Shown: one piece after another, positions 56,932 through 64,000 of the stretch | Numbering within the stretch: the first letter of the stretch is position 1 | Layout of the letters: every line of letters starts with the position of its first letter | Assembly: GCA_963777515.1 (NCBI GenBank) | Contig: CAVZQU010000008.1 | Span: forward strand, 331,611-395,610 | Source of the DNA: CAVSWT01 sp963777515 | GTDB taxonomy: Bacteria; Bacteroidota; Ignavibacteria; Ignavibacteriales; Ignavibacteriaceae | Length of the DNA stretch: 64,000 bases | Direction: 5' to 3' | Notes under the pieces: model-generated | Seen by the model: only the letters and a program-made list of their open reading frames with translations | Database searches by the model: none | What the model was told of the DNA's origin: nothing | Translations under genes and position numbers: made by a program

Positions 56932-58626
56932 TTAAAGTTTTTGTGTCATTGTTATGCTTGCGATATATTCACTGTAATCTACACCATATTTATTATAAGT
57001 CTGGAATCCGTTCCTTCTTAAAGAAACGGTTATAGTGTTGAAGTCTGTTAATCGGTAAAATGCAGAAAGGTTTGTTTGCAGTGATGCTACCGATTTATAT
57101 CTAGTTAGCCCAATAGTTAGAGACGCAATAAGCTTATTTGCAAGCGCCCTATAACGTGCTGTTGTTGAAAGTGTTTCAGTATATGCTAGTAGCTGAATCC
57201 CGATTTTTGAAGCAACAATACTTGCAGATGGCTGGATAGATAAATTTTCCTCAGGGACTAATAAAACATTTGAGGTAATTATATTTGAGGTAAAACCGTT
57301 TTGTGATCTTAAAGGATTATTATCTTTAGATTTTTGGAATACATAACTTAACGACGCATTTCTAAACAACCCCTCCCGAGCCAATATAACCATGTGTGTA
57401 GTTCCAAGACTGAGCGTATAGAAATCAACTAGATTGGTTGGTTGATTTAAATAGTTACGCATGGTGAGAATGTTGCCCGTTATTCCCATACTCCAAATAT
57501 CTAAGGGCCTAAACATAAGGTTACTACCAAAGGCTTGCCGGACAGTTGTACTTAGTTTTTGATTAAGCAGATTATCATTTTGTCTTGACCAATTAAGCAT
57601 CACAGACCATTTTGAAAAACGAACTCCTGTCCCCAATGAGATTTCACGCTGGTCAGTTATTAAAGATGCAACTCCAAGCGATTTGTAACCAGGGCCAATA
57701 TATCTGTAGCCTAACCTTAAAGTGGCTGGAGATAAATTAAAATTCATTTTAAGATTGTATTCATAATCTGAGTTAGTACTTAGTCTAGGCGTATAAAGGC
57801 TACTGATGATTGATGGAACTTTTACTTGATTAATGCGGCTCGAAGTCATATCTCTTGTATACGCACTTCCATTTACTTCAGCATGAAGATTGACTGCATC
57901 TCCCAGCATTTTTAATGATGTTGCAATTCCAAAGACAAGATTTTCCTGCGGTGTATCTTGGTAATCATTGGAAATTGTTCCTACCTGAGTGGAATCCAAG
58001 GTTGGAATCGAATCCGGCACAACAATTTGAAACTTTGATGGTGTGTCTCTAACCCTCAAAAATATGACATCAAAAAATGACTGTTTATTTCCAACGCCAA
58101 TTTTTCCTCCATATAAGTAACGATCAAATTTTCCGGTTCCTCCAAATGTATTTGTTCTTCTAGTATAGCCTCCTATTGCCGAAAACCTAAGTAATCCCGG
58201 ATTAATTGTTACGCTGCCTCCCCTAACGAGGATACCGTTAAGTGTATAAGGAGAATATACTTCAGAAAAATCACCGGCATTTGCATATCCCCATCCCCAC
58301 TTTGGCTGTATTCCAAATTGATTAATTTGATTTATTTGGTGCTGAAAAGACCGTGAATTGCCCTGCGTAGAAAGGAGGAAATTAAATGATACCGACATCA
58401 AATCGTAAATTGAAAGTGTGGGACGAAAAAAAAGTCTTGCTGTACTTGATGGCCTCCTTCGCTCTCTACCGGAGATGCTATAGAGTTCACCATAAGTTTC
58501 AATATCTCCACTTAATTTAACCGCTTCTCCATTTAAGCCCTGCAGAAAATTAGGAAAACCGCTTTGTGAAAATCCGGTAACACAAAAATTAAAAAATATT
58601 GCAACTGTGAGTATCAGTTTTTTCAT
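56932..58626 (-). CDS. Outer-membrane beta-barrel protein, 564 aa
   Basis: A signal peptide (MKKLILTVAIFFNFCVTGFS) is followed by alternating amphipathic strands across the whole length (RLFFRPTLSIYDLMSVSFNF, LNGILVRGGSVTINPGLLRF, KQSFFDVIFLRVRDTPSKFQ, STTARYRALANKLIASLTIG) and a terminal hydrophobic strand (YGVDYSEYIASITMTQKL). That is a large barrel, perhaps 20 or more strands. I do not recognise a named family (no TonB box, plug or OmpA domain). It begins 19 bp after the stop of the 1447-residue gene, so the two form an operon and probably act together. Confidence 0.78.
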   Translation of the reverse strand: MKKLILTVAIFFNFCVTGFSQSGFPNFLQGLNGEAVKLSGDIETYGELYSISGRERRRPSSTARLFFRPTLSIYDLMSVSFNFLLSTQGNSRSFQHQINQINQFGIQPKWGWGYANAGDFSEVYSPYTLNGILVRGGSVTINPGLLRFSAIGGYTRRTNTFGGTGKFDRYLYGGKIGVGNKQSFFDVIFLRVRDTPSKFQIVVPDSIPTLDSTQVGTISNDYQDTPQENLVFGIATSLKMLGDAVNLHAEVNGSAYTRDMTSSRINQVKVPSIISSLYTPRLSTNSDYEYNLKMNFNLSPATLRLGYRYIGPGYKSLGVASLITDQREISLGTGVRFSKWSVMLNWSRQNDNLLNQKLSTTVRQAFGSNLMFRPLDIWSMGITGNILTMRNYLNQPTNLVDFYTLSLGTTHMVILAREGLFRNASLSYVFQKSKDNNPLRSQNGFTSNIITSNVLLVPEENLSIQPSASIVASKIGIQLLAYTETLSTTARYRALANKLIASLTIGLTRYKSVASLQTNLSAFYRLTDFNTITVSLRRNGFQTYNKYGVDYSEYIASITMTQKL

Positions 58627-58645
58627 AATTTACTAACTGTTACTT

Positions 58646-61600
58646 TCACTGATTTGACTCAAAAAGTTTGTCTGCAATAATTTGTGCAGCGCTTCTTACG
58701 CTGGCTTTCATGTTTTTAAAGTTCCAGTCACTGATTTTAAGATTGTAGTCATGATCTTGCACTGTAGCATCAATATCAAACATCTTCACAGCGCCTGTTT
58801 TTAATTTTATAAGATCAGCATCAAATTCAGCTCTTCGAATACTGATAAAACTGTTAGAACCGGTTTGTTGACTCAGCTTGTTCACAAGATTACTAGCTAG
58901 GTTCCATCTACGTAATTTTCCATCCTCCAATTTTTTTACTACTAAAAGTTTTGATGCTTTTGCGATGGCAGATTCCCAGGCGTTGCGGGCTGACTTCTTT
59001 GCGTTACGTGGAAGCACCGGTGTGTTAGCCCAACGTTTTCGTGCAGCCTGGCGAGCATTTACGGCATTTTGATATTGCTTATCTGCTTTTTCAGATGCGG
59101 TCTTTGCTTCAGTTACTTTATTTGCAACTACTTCATTTATAACTTGTTGCAGCTCTTTTGCTAATACACCATTAAAATCATTTTTCATTTTTCCATGTAT
59201 ATTAAATGCTGGTTTTGATAAATTCAAATTTCCAATCGCATTCATATCGACCTGAAAGGCATCAAAGATTTTTGTATCAGCATTAAAAAGGACATTGGTC
59301 TTAGTAAGATTCATCTGAATATTTGCATTTGCGAATCCTAAGTCGCTTCTTCCGGCAAGTTTAAAATACTGCTCACTTCTTGTTAAGGTCAGATCCATAT
59401 TAGCTTCTTGAAGTTTTACCGGACCTAAAGAAAAAGAATCAATATTTGCTCTTGCTATTAGTCCATCATCGCCTACATCAAATAACACACTGGCAATGTC
59501 TTTAATAGAGGAACCTGATGAAGGTTTTAACTGAAGAAGTCCTCCTACAGTCATACCGCGGGAGATATCCAGTTCGGGGCTATCTTTAGGAGCAAACTTG
59601 AGTTTCGCATCCTTTATGTAAAGAGGCGGAAAATTGTCTAATGGTATTGCAGGTGAACCTGGAGAATGTGCTTCTGCAATTTTATGCTTAAGTTTTACTA
59701 AGTCCGAAACTCCAAATCCTGCATCGCTTTTTGCATCTAACATAAAATTTGTCGGGACACCTGTTACGGAATTAAGTGCAACAAGAACTGCCGTATGAAT
59801 ATCCTTTTCGCCAACGATCATATCGCCTTCAAAACCTAACTGCACACTTCCTGATGGCGTAATCCCTAATAGTAAGACAACTTTATTAAGTGTAAGCCAT
59901 TGAATACCAAAAGGAGAATTCCATCCTTCCTGTGTAATCATTCCGCCGGAAAGGATTAAACCATCACGTCCAGCTTTAGTTTTTACTATAAAGGATACAT
60001 CATCATCTTTAATCTTAACATTCAAAACTCCTGCAAGCCCAATGGAAGGTAAACCGGTTAACTCAATTGCCATTTGGCCGGACTTAAACCAATCCGGAGA
60101 ACCTTCCGGATGCATCGAAGGAAATTCGGCAAGCAAGTAGATATCTTTTATTTTTGTTCCAAGACTTCCTTCAAGCAAAATATTTCCTTGTTGGATACCA
60201 AGTTTTTTCATGAGTGGAACAAGTTTATCGTTAGTTAGGTTCTTTGATGGAATTGTTGCTATGATATTGAGGCCTGGTTGTATTACAACAGTAAAATTGT
60301 CTTTGCCGTATGCCTTAGAATAGAACTCCAACTCTTCATTAGTTAATGCAGAAGAGGGCATTACTCCTTCTACATTACTGAAAACTAAAGCAACATTTGA
60401 AAGAGTTAAATTGTTAATTCCAGGCAATGAAAAATCCGGGAAGTAGTTTTTAATAGACCAATTTTGAGGTTCCAAACCTAGTAAGAAACCTCTCTTTGAA
60501 GACGACTCAGCTCTAGATATTAAAATATCCGTTGAAGAATTTTGATAAGTCATTCTTCCCTTTATTACCATCGATCCGGGAAATTGCGGACTAAATGACA
60601 TTGAAAGTTCATCAAGTGCAGGAAGATTGTTTAAGAAATCCGTAATATCTTTTGGCGGATTTTTAAGTGGAGGCACAGCATGCCTTATCGCGGGATAATT
60701 ATTAATATCCCCGAAAAGATTTTCTTTAAGGTTTAGTGCAGTTCTAATTATCTCCAATAACCGAAAAGCTTTAAGTGCAGATTGAGAGAAACTTGCTGTT
60801 ACTTTTACTTCTAATTTCTTTTCCGATTTTCCAGCACTATCCGCTGCAGAACTTTTTGACTTTTCCCCATGGCTAAGTGGTTCATTACTTCCTTTATTCA
60901 TTAGTGTAAGTAACTCTGCCTGTTTGAAAGGAGTTGGAACTCCACCAAAAGGTACCTTCGTGCTGTCCTTAGAGCCAGGGGACCCTGTTGTTGGATTAGT
61001 TGTAGCTTGTAGCCCAGTTGTATCCAAAGTACTTTTCTTGTTCTTACTAAGCTCTATTCCTATCTTTCCAGCATTTTCATACCTTCCAAAATCAAAGTTA
61101 CTCTCGAATTTCACTGTGCCTTTAGTTATGTTCCATTCAATTTGAGGTGCATGGAGTTTGAACACATTTTCAAACTTAGGGAAATTAAGAATATCACTGG
61201 TTTCTAATGTTGCAACCCATTCATGAGAACCTTCAGCATCAATATCAATTGCAATTGATCCTTTGACTCCTATAGTATCGGCTAGGCGTGTAGCATTTCT
61301 AAGAAATGGAAATGTGAGTTTTGATTGAAGAGTTAGTTTTGGAGTAAATTTATTTTCAGCTGAATCCGCTCCAATTGTTTTTTTGTGTTCCCATGAAAAT
61401 TCTAGTTCAGCATCAGCTTCCGGCATCCAGCTGGTAAGTGAATCGGTGAGAGGAATGCCTGCACTTAATGACATTTCAGTAGTTTTCTCTCTACTCAATT
61501 TTTCTCTTGATGAGAACACCCAATTAACATTTTGACTAACATAACCTTTCAACTCAACACTAGGTTCTTTAACTCTAAGAGTTTTCATTAAGTCGGCAAT

Positions 61601-62989
61601 TCTTGGGGTATTATGCAGGTCAAACTTTCCCAGAAAATTTATGCCGCGTTTTAACTCAACTCCTTTCTCATCACCAAAGAAATTTTTTACTGAATCCGGG
61701 TAATCCGATATCTTTAGGTCGAAATCAGCAAGAGAGAACATCAGGTATTCTTCTGTAAGGCCGCTAAGAACATTGGGGAATAAACGTGATAGCAGAGGCC
61801 CTTTTAAAATTATTGCCTTATTACGAGGATCGTGGCGAGTACCCCAGGCAGCTACAAATAGAACTTCATACGTTCTTCCATCTCTCGTTAAACTTCCTTT
61901 TATGGCAATGGATTTCTTCTGACGATCGATGTAGATGCCCCTGCTTGCAGCTGCAATAATAATCTTGTCAAAAATCATTTCCTTTGTACCGGATAGAGAG
62001 TTCATAGGCAGTGCAACTGTTCCACCTGATAATTTGTATGGCTCTAATCGGTTTGCAACACTATCGAAAGAAGAGCTTTCAAAATTACTGAACGGGCCAA
62101 CAGCACTAGGTGCGATTTCAATAGATAATGGAGTGGCTTGGAAGGTTGAATCATGGACTGATTCATTAGGCATAACAAAAGTCCATATCTCACTTTTACC
62201 TTCGTTGTCAGATGGTGGAAACCCATTCTGATCCACAGCCTGTACTTGCCAGGCATAAGTCATCCCTGGCTCAAGCGGCAATGCGCTTACAGGATACTGC
62301 ATATTTGTGGTTAGAAGATTGTCGTCTTCATATTGTAGAGTATTTGCAAGCAGTGCTTGATTGGGTGTCTGGCCAGGAAGTATTTCCGCAATTTTTATTA
62401 TGTATCTTAGCTGATAGTCTGGAGGAACCTGAACTGGTGTCCATGTAAATATCGGATAATTTGATATAAGCTGATCACCATCAGCAGGATAGAATAATGA
62501 AGGCGGTGAAGGATAAACAATATTAAACTGAACACATAAGTTTGATTTTAAAATGGTTCCGTTGAGATCTTTCAAAGTAATACAAGCGTCGTATTCTCCC
62601 TCGGGCAGCCTGCCGGTTTGAATAATTTGATCTTGTAAGCTTGCATTGTATGTTACTGTGTTCCAGTCAATAAATTTATCAGAATTAATTTGAGTTGGAA
62701 TTCCCGGCAATGTTGTGATGGGCTCACTGTTTCCGCTGGCAATAACTCCGATGCTGCTATGAGAAATGGTTAAATAAATTAGTACATCAGCTTGTGAAGA
62801 TGTATTGTTTGTAATATTAAGTGAACCAATAGTAGGGTTACTTTCCCAGTCTCCAATGTATGGTGATGGGAAGGGCTGGAAATTCATTACTACATCCCAC
62901 TGGGCAATTGTTAGTGTGGAATTTAGTAACAGAATGAAAATCAAAAACGACAAAACAAACCGATTGGTGAATGGGTTCTGTGACCTCAT
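58646..62989 (-). CDS. Giant secreted protein, 1447 aa, unknown function
   Basis: A signal peptide (FVLSFLIFILLLNSTLTIAQ) is followed by an Ig/Fn3-like N-terminal part (about 30-270; SPPSLFYPADGDQLISNYPI, MTYAWQVQAVDQNGFPPSDN), then about 1000 residues of repeated beta-rich units with Gly-Leu and amphipathic strands (GQMAIELTGLPSIGLAGVLN, GSVQLGFEGDMIVGEKDIHT, FKLAGRSDLGFANANIQMNL), and a helical coiled-coil insert near the end (ASEKADKQYQNAVNARQAAR). There is no sorting domain, unlike most long secreted proteins here. The repeated lipid-binding-like strand pattern is reminiscent of AsmA-like or bridge-type lipid-transfer proteins, but this is only a shape impression. It is followed after 19 bp by an outer-membrane barrel gene. 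Confidence 0.75.
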   Translation of the reverse strand: MRSQNPFTNRFVLSFLIFILLLNSTLTIAQWDVVMNFQPFPSPYIGDWESNPTIGSLNITNNTSSQADVLIYLTISHSSIGVIASGNSEPITTLPGIPTQINSDKFIDWNTVTYNASLQDQIIQTGRLPEGEYDACITLKDLNGTILKSNLCVQFNIVYPSPPSLFYPADGDQLISNYPIFTWTPVQVPPDYQLRYIIKIAEILPGQTPNQALLANTLQYEDDNLLTTNMQYPVSALPLEPGMTYAWQVQAVDQNGFPPSDNEGKSEIWTFVMPNESVHDSTFQATPLSIEIAPSAVGPFSNFESSSFDSVANRLEPYKLSGGTVALPMNSLSGTKEMIFDKIIIAAASRGIYIDRQKKSIAIKGSLTRDGRTYEVLFVAAWGTRHDPRNKAIILKGPLLSRLFPNVLSGLTEEYLMFSLADFDLKISDYPDSVKNFFGDEKGVELKRGINFLGKFDLHNTPRIADLMKTLRVKEPSVELKGYVSQNVNWVFSSREKLSREKTTEMSLSAGIPLTDSLTSWMPEADAELEFSWEHKKTIGADSAENKFTPKLTLQSKLTFPFLRNATRLADTIGVKGSIAIDIDAEGSHEWVATLETSDILNFPKFENVFKLHAPQIEWNITKGTVKFESNFDFGRYENAGKIGIELSKNKKSTLDTTGLQATTNPTTGSPGSKDSTKVPFGGVPTPFKQAELLTLMNKGSNEPLSHGEKSKSSAADSAGKSEKKLEVKVTASFSQSALKAFRLLEIIRTALNLKENLFGDINNYPAIRHAVPPLKNPPKDITDFLNNLPALDELSMSFSPQFPGSMVIKGRMTYQNSSTDILISRAESSSKRGFLLGLEPQNWSIKNYFPDFSLPGINNLTLSNVALVFSNVEGVMPSSALTNEELEFYSKAYGKDNFTVVIQPGLNIIATIPSKNLTNDKLVPLMKKLGIQQGNILLEGSLGTKIKDIYLLAEFPSMHPEGSPDWFKSGQMAIELTGLPSIGLAGVLNVKIKDDDVSFIVKTKAGRDGLILSGGMITQEGWNSPFGIQWLTLNKVVLLLGITPSGSVQLGFEGDMIVGEKDIHTAVLVALNSVTGVPTNFMLDAKSDAGFGVSDLVKLKHKIAEAHSPGSPAIPLDNFPPLYIKDAKLKFAPKDSPELDISRGMTVGGLLQLKPSSGSSIKDIASVLFDVGDDGLIARANIDSFSLGPVKLQEANMDLTLTRSEQYFKLAGRSDLGFANANIQMNLTKTNVLFNADTKIFDAFQVDMNAIGNLNLSKPAFNIHGKMKNDFNGVLAKELQQVINEVVANKVTEAKTASEKADKQYQNAVNARQAARKRWANTPVLPRNAKKSARNAWESAIAKASKLLVVKKLEDGKLRRWNLASNLVNKLSQQTGSNSFISIRRAEFDADLIKLKTGAVKMFDIDATVQDHDYNLKISDWNFKNMKASVRSAAQIIADKLFESNQ

Positions 62990-63180
62990 TTCCTTTTCCT
63001 TTCTACGCCCTGAGATTAAATTTATTTTTTAAGAAAGATATATTCTGATTAAAAAGATATGCCGAAAACGATTGCGTAAAATCAATATATTGTTTTTAAT
63101 ATTAAGAATCCACCTATTATTGTGTTGATGCAGCAATAAGAGATTTTACTTTGAAGTCCTTTAAATTTAAGTGTTTGAGT

Positions 63181-63290
63181 TTAACGAAGAAGAATCATCT
63201 TCTTTGTTTCTAAATATTCACCGACTTGGAGTTTATAAAAATAAATTTCGTTCGGTAATGAAGCTACAGCTAGTTACATCGATGCTACAA
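63181..63290 (-). pseudogene. Orphan sorting-domain tail with degraded palindrome
   Basis: The minus strand encodes LPNEIYFYKLQVGEYLETKK and MILLR with a stop at 63181, the last third of a sorting domain, but no upstream coding region connects to it. Before the LPNE it keeps a decayed palindrome (GTAGCATCGATGTAACTAGC) at 63263-63288, exactly at site 2. It looks like a deletion relic, or a domain remnant left where a gene was lost. Confidence 0.6.
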
Positions 63291-63345
63291 TTCTTCGAAT
63301 ATGAAATGTTTTTGAGATGTGTGAAAATTTTTTTTAAAAAAACTA

Positions 63346-63372
63346 CCGGATAATAAATCATTATCCGGCATA
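63346..63372 (-). terminator. Terminator of the lipoprotein gene
   Basis: CCGGATAAT / ATTATCCGG stem with a short loop, followed on the minus strand by TAGTTTTTTT. It lies 25 bp after the stop at 63397. Confidence 0.75.
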
Positions 63373-63396
63373 AGTGAATTGCTTGAGGGTCGCAGC

Positions 63397-63936
63397 TTAG
63401 TTGCAATCTATAGATACGGTTTGGTAGTTTACCTTTAATTCCCCGTTTGCATTGTAGACAATTATTGCACGAACAGTCTCTCGAAAGTTATTGTTTGGGC
63501 CGTGAAAGTTATAATTTGCTGTAAAATTTACCGAGACTGGGAAACCAGTTGAACCTACATTAACGTTTTGTCTTTCCTTTCCACCAACGCCTTGATATAT
63601 GTCGCCAGTTACTTGTCCAACAGCTCCATATCCTAGCGTCTGAAAGCTATGCAGCCAGTGGTAGCCTCCATTGCCATCGAGAAATTCTTTCCATGTAATT
63701 TTAACGGTACCCGATTCTACAACATCTTCTCCGGCACCTCCGTTAATGCAAGGAATAAACCTAGTGCCGAAAAATGGGACAACCTCCTCGAACTGATTAA
63801 TGATTGTTGTTTTGGCTAAAACATCTTCCCCATTTTGCTGGTTTGGCTGAGACTCTACAATACCGGATCGATCTTCACATCCTGTAATGAGTATAAATGC
63901 CAGAAATAATACCGTTAAGTACATTAGCTTGTTCAT
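63397..63936 (-). CDS. Hypothetical lipoprotein, 179 aa
   Basis: The start at 63936 has AAGGAGTAGG upstream; an earlier in-frame ATG at 63978 is unlikely. A lipoprotein signal with lipobox LITGC (MNKLMYLTVLFLAFILITGC) precedes a beta-rich domain (TVKITWKEFLDGNGGYHWLH, GYGAVGQVTGDIYQGVGGKE, PVSVNFTANYNFHGPNNNFR). I do not recognise the family. It has its own terminator. Confidence 0.65.
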   Translation of the reverse strand: MNKLMYLTVLFLAFILITGCEDRSGIVESQPNQQNGEDVLAKTTIINQFEEVVPFFGTRFIPCINGGAGEDVVESGTVKITWKEFLDGNGGYHWLHSFQTLGYGAVGQVTGDIYQGVGGKERQNVNVGSTGFPVSVNFTANYNFHGPNNNFRETVRAIIVYNANGELKVNYQTVSIDCN

Positions 63937-64000
63937 GATCCTACTCCTTTTATTAGTGATTAAAAATTTCATCACCAATAAACGTAGAAAAGGGAGGCAT

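Larger units (their letters stand above)
63000..63396. other. Intergenic region with orphan sorting-domain tail
   Basis: No complete gene lies here. The only recognisable piece is the 110-bp sorting-domain tail at 63181-63290, listed separately. A hairpin-like TCCGGATAATAAATCATTATCCGGCA near 63346-63372 (TCCGGATAAT... ATTATCCGG) probably terminates the lipoprotein gene transcribed on the minus strand. Confidence 0.5.

Overview
The window looks like a chromosome segment from a member of the Bacteroidota/Chlorobiota side of the tree, most likely Ignavibacteria. The main reason is a family of secreted proteins that end in a type A C-terminal sorting domain of the type IX secretion system (pattern NYPNPFNPTTKIKYSIP ... 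VYDILGREVATLV ... SGVYFYQLKAG ... TKKMILLK), in the form typical of Ignavibacteria. Base composition is low in G+C. Two parS-like sites between mnmE and mnmG, with rsmG next, suggest the segment is near the replication origin.

Layout. 1-5.4 kb: end of an HxlR regulator, a YHS protein and a secreted metzincin. 5.4-13 kb: a minus-strand cluster of NTF2-fold (SnoaL/DUF4440) proteins, a CrtI-like flavoprotein, a cupin and a LamG protein, divergent from a membrane ToxR/CadC-type regulator with TPRs. 13-25 kb: sorting-domain proteins (two are sensor-type beta-propellers), SCO1, a decayed AT-rich stretch, a LigB-type dioxygenase, YceI and a Crp-type regulator, with many interspersed repeats. 25-32.6 kb: a protein-quality-control island (ClpB, HtpG, DnaJ-like, two Hsp20) with a HicAB pair inside it. 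32.8-42.7 kb: housekeeping block mnmE-mnmG-rsmG-murQ, a PAP2 phosphatase, mfd, and msrB on the other strand. 43-50 kb: NAT, unknown secreted or membrane proteins, a GH5-like secreted glycosidase, and a methyltransferase/GyrI-like pair. 50-57 kb: another sorting-domain protein, a LuxR-TPR regulator, and a divergent ArsR/flavin monooxygenase pair. 57-64 kb: an outer-membrane barrel protein with a 1447-residue secreted partner, and a lipoprotein.

Three observations stand out. First, about sixteen copies of a 28-bp palindrome (ends GTAGRGRC...GYCYCTAC, variable centre) occur here, and thirteen sit at just two positions inside the sorting-domain coding sequence, always read in the same frame. They resemble in concept the Rickettsia palindromic elements that live inside genes. 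Second, two copies of a MITE-like element with 14-bp terminal inverted repeats bracket the 19-21.8 kb region. Third, about thirty frameshifts break otherwise normal genes, including single-copy housekeeping genes (clpB, mnmE, mnmG). Several lie in homopolymers, so most are probably sequencing indels rather than real pseudogenes; coordinates given here span the reconstructed genes.
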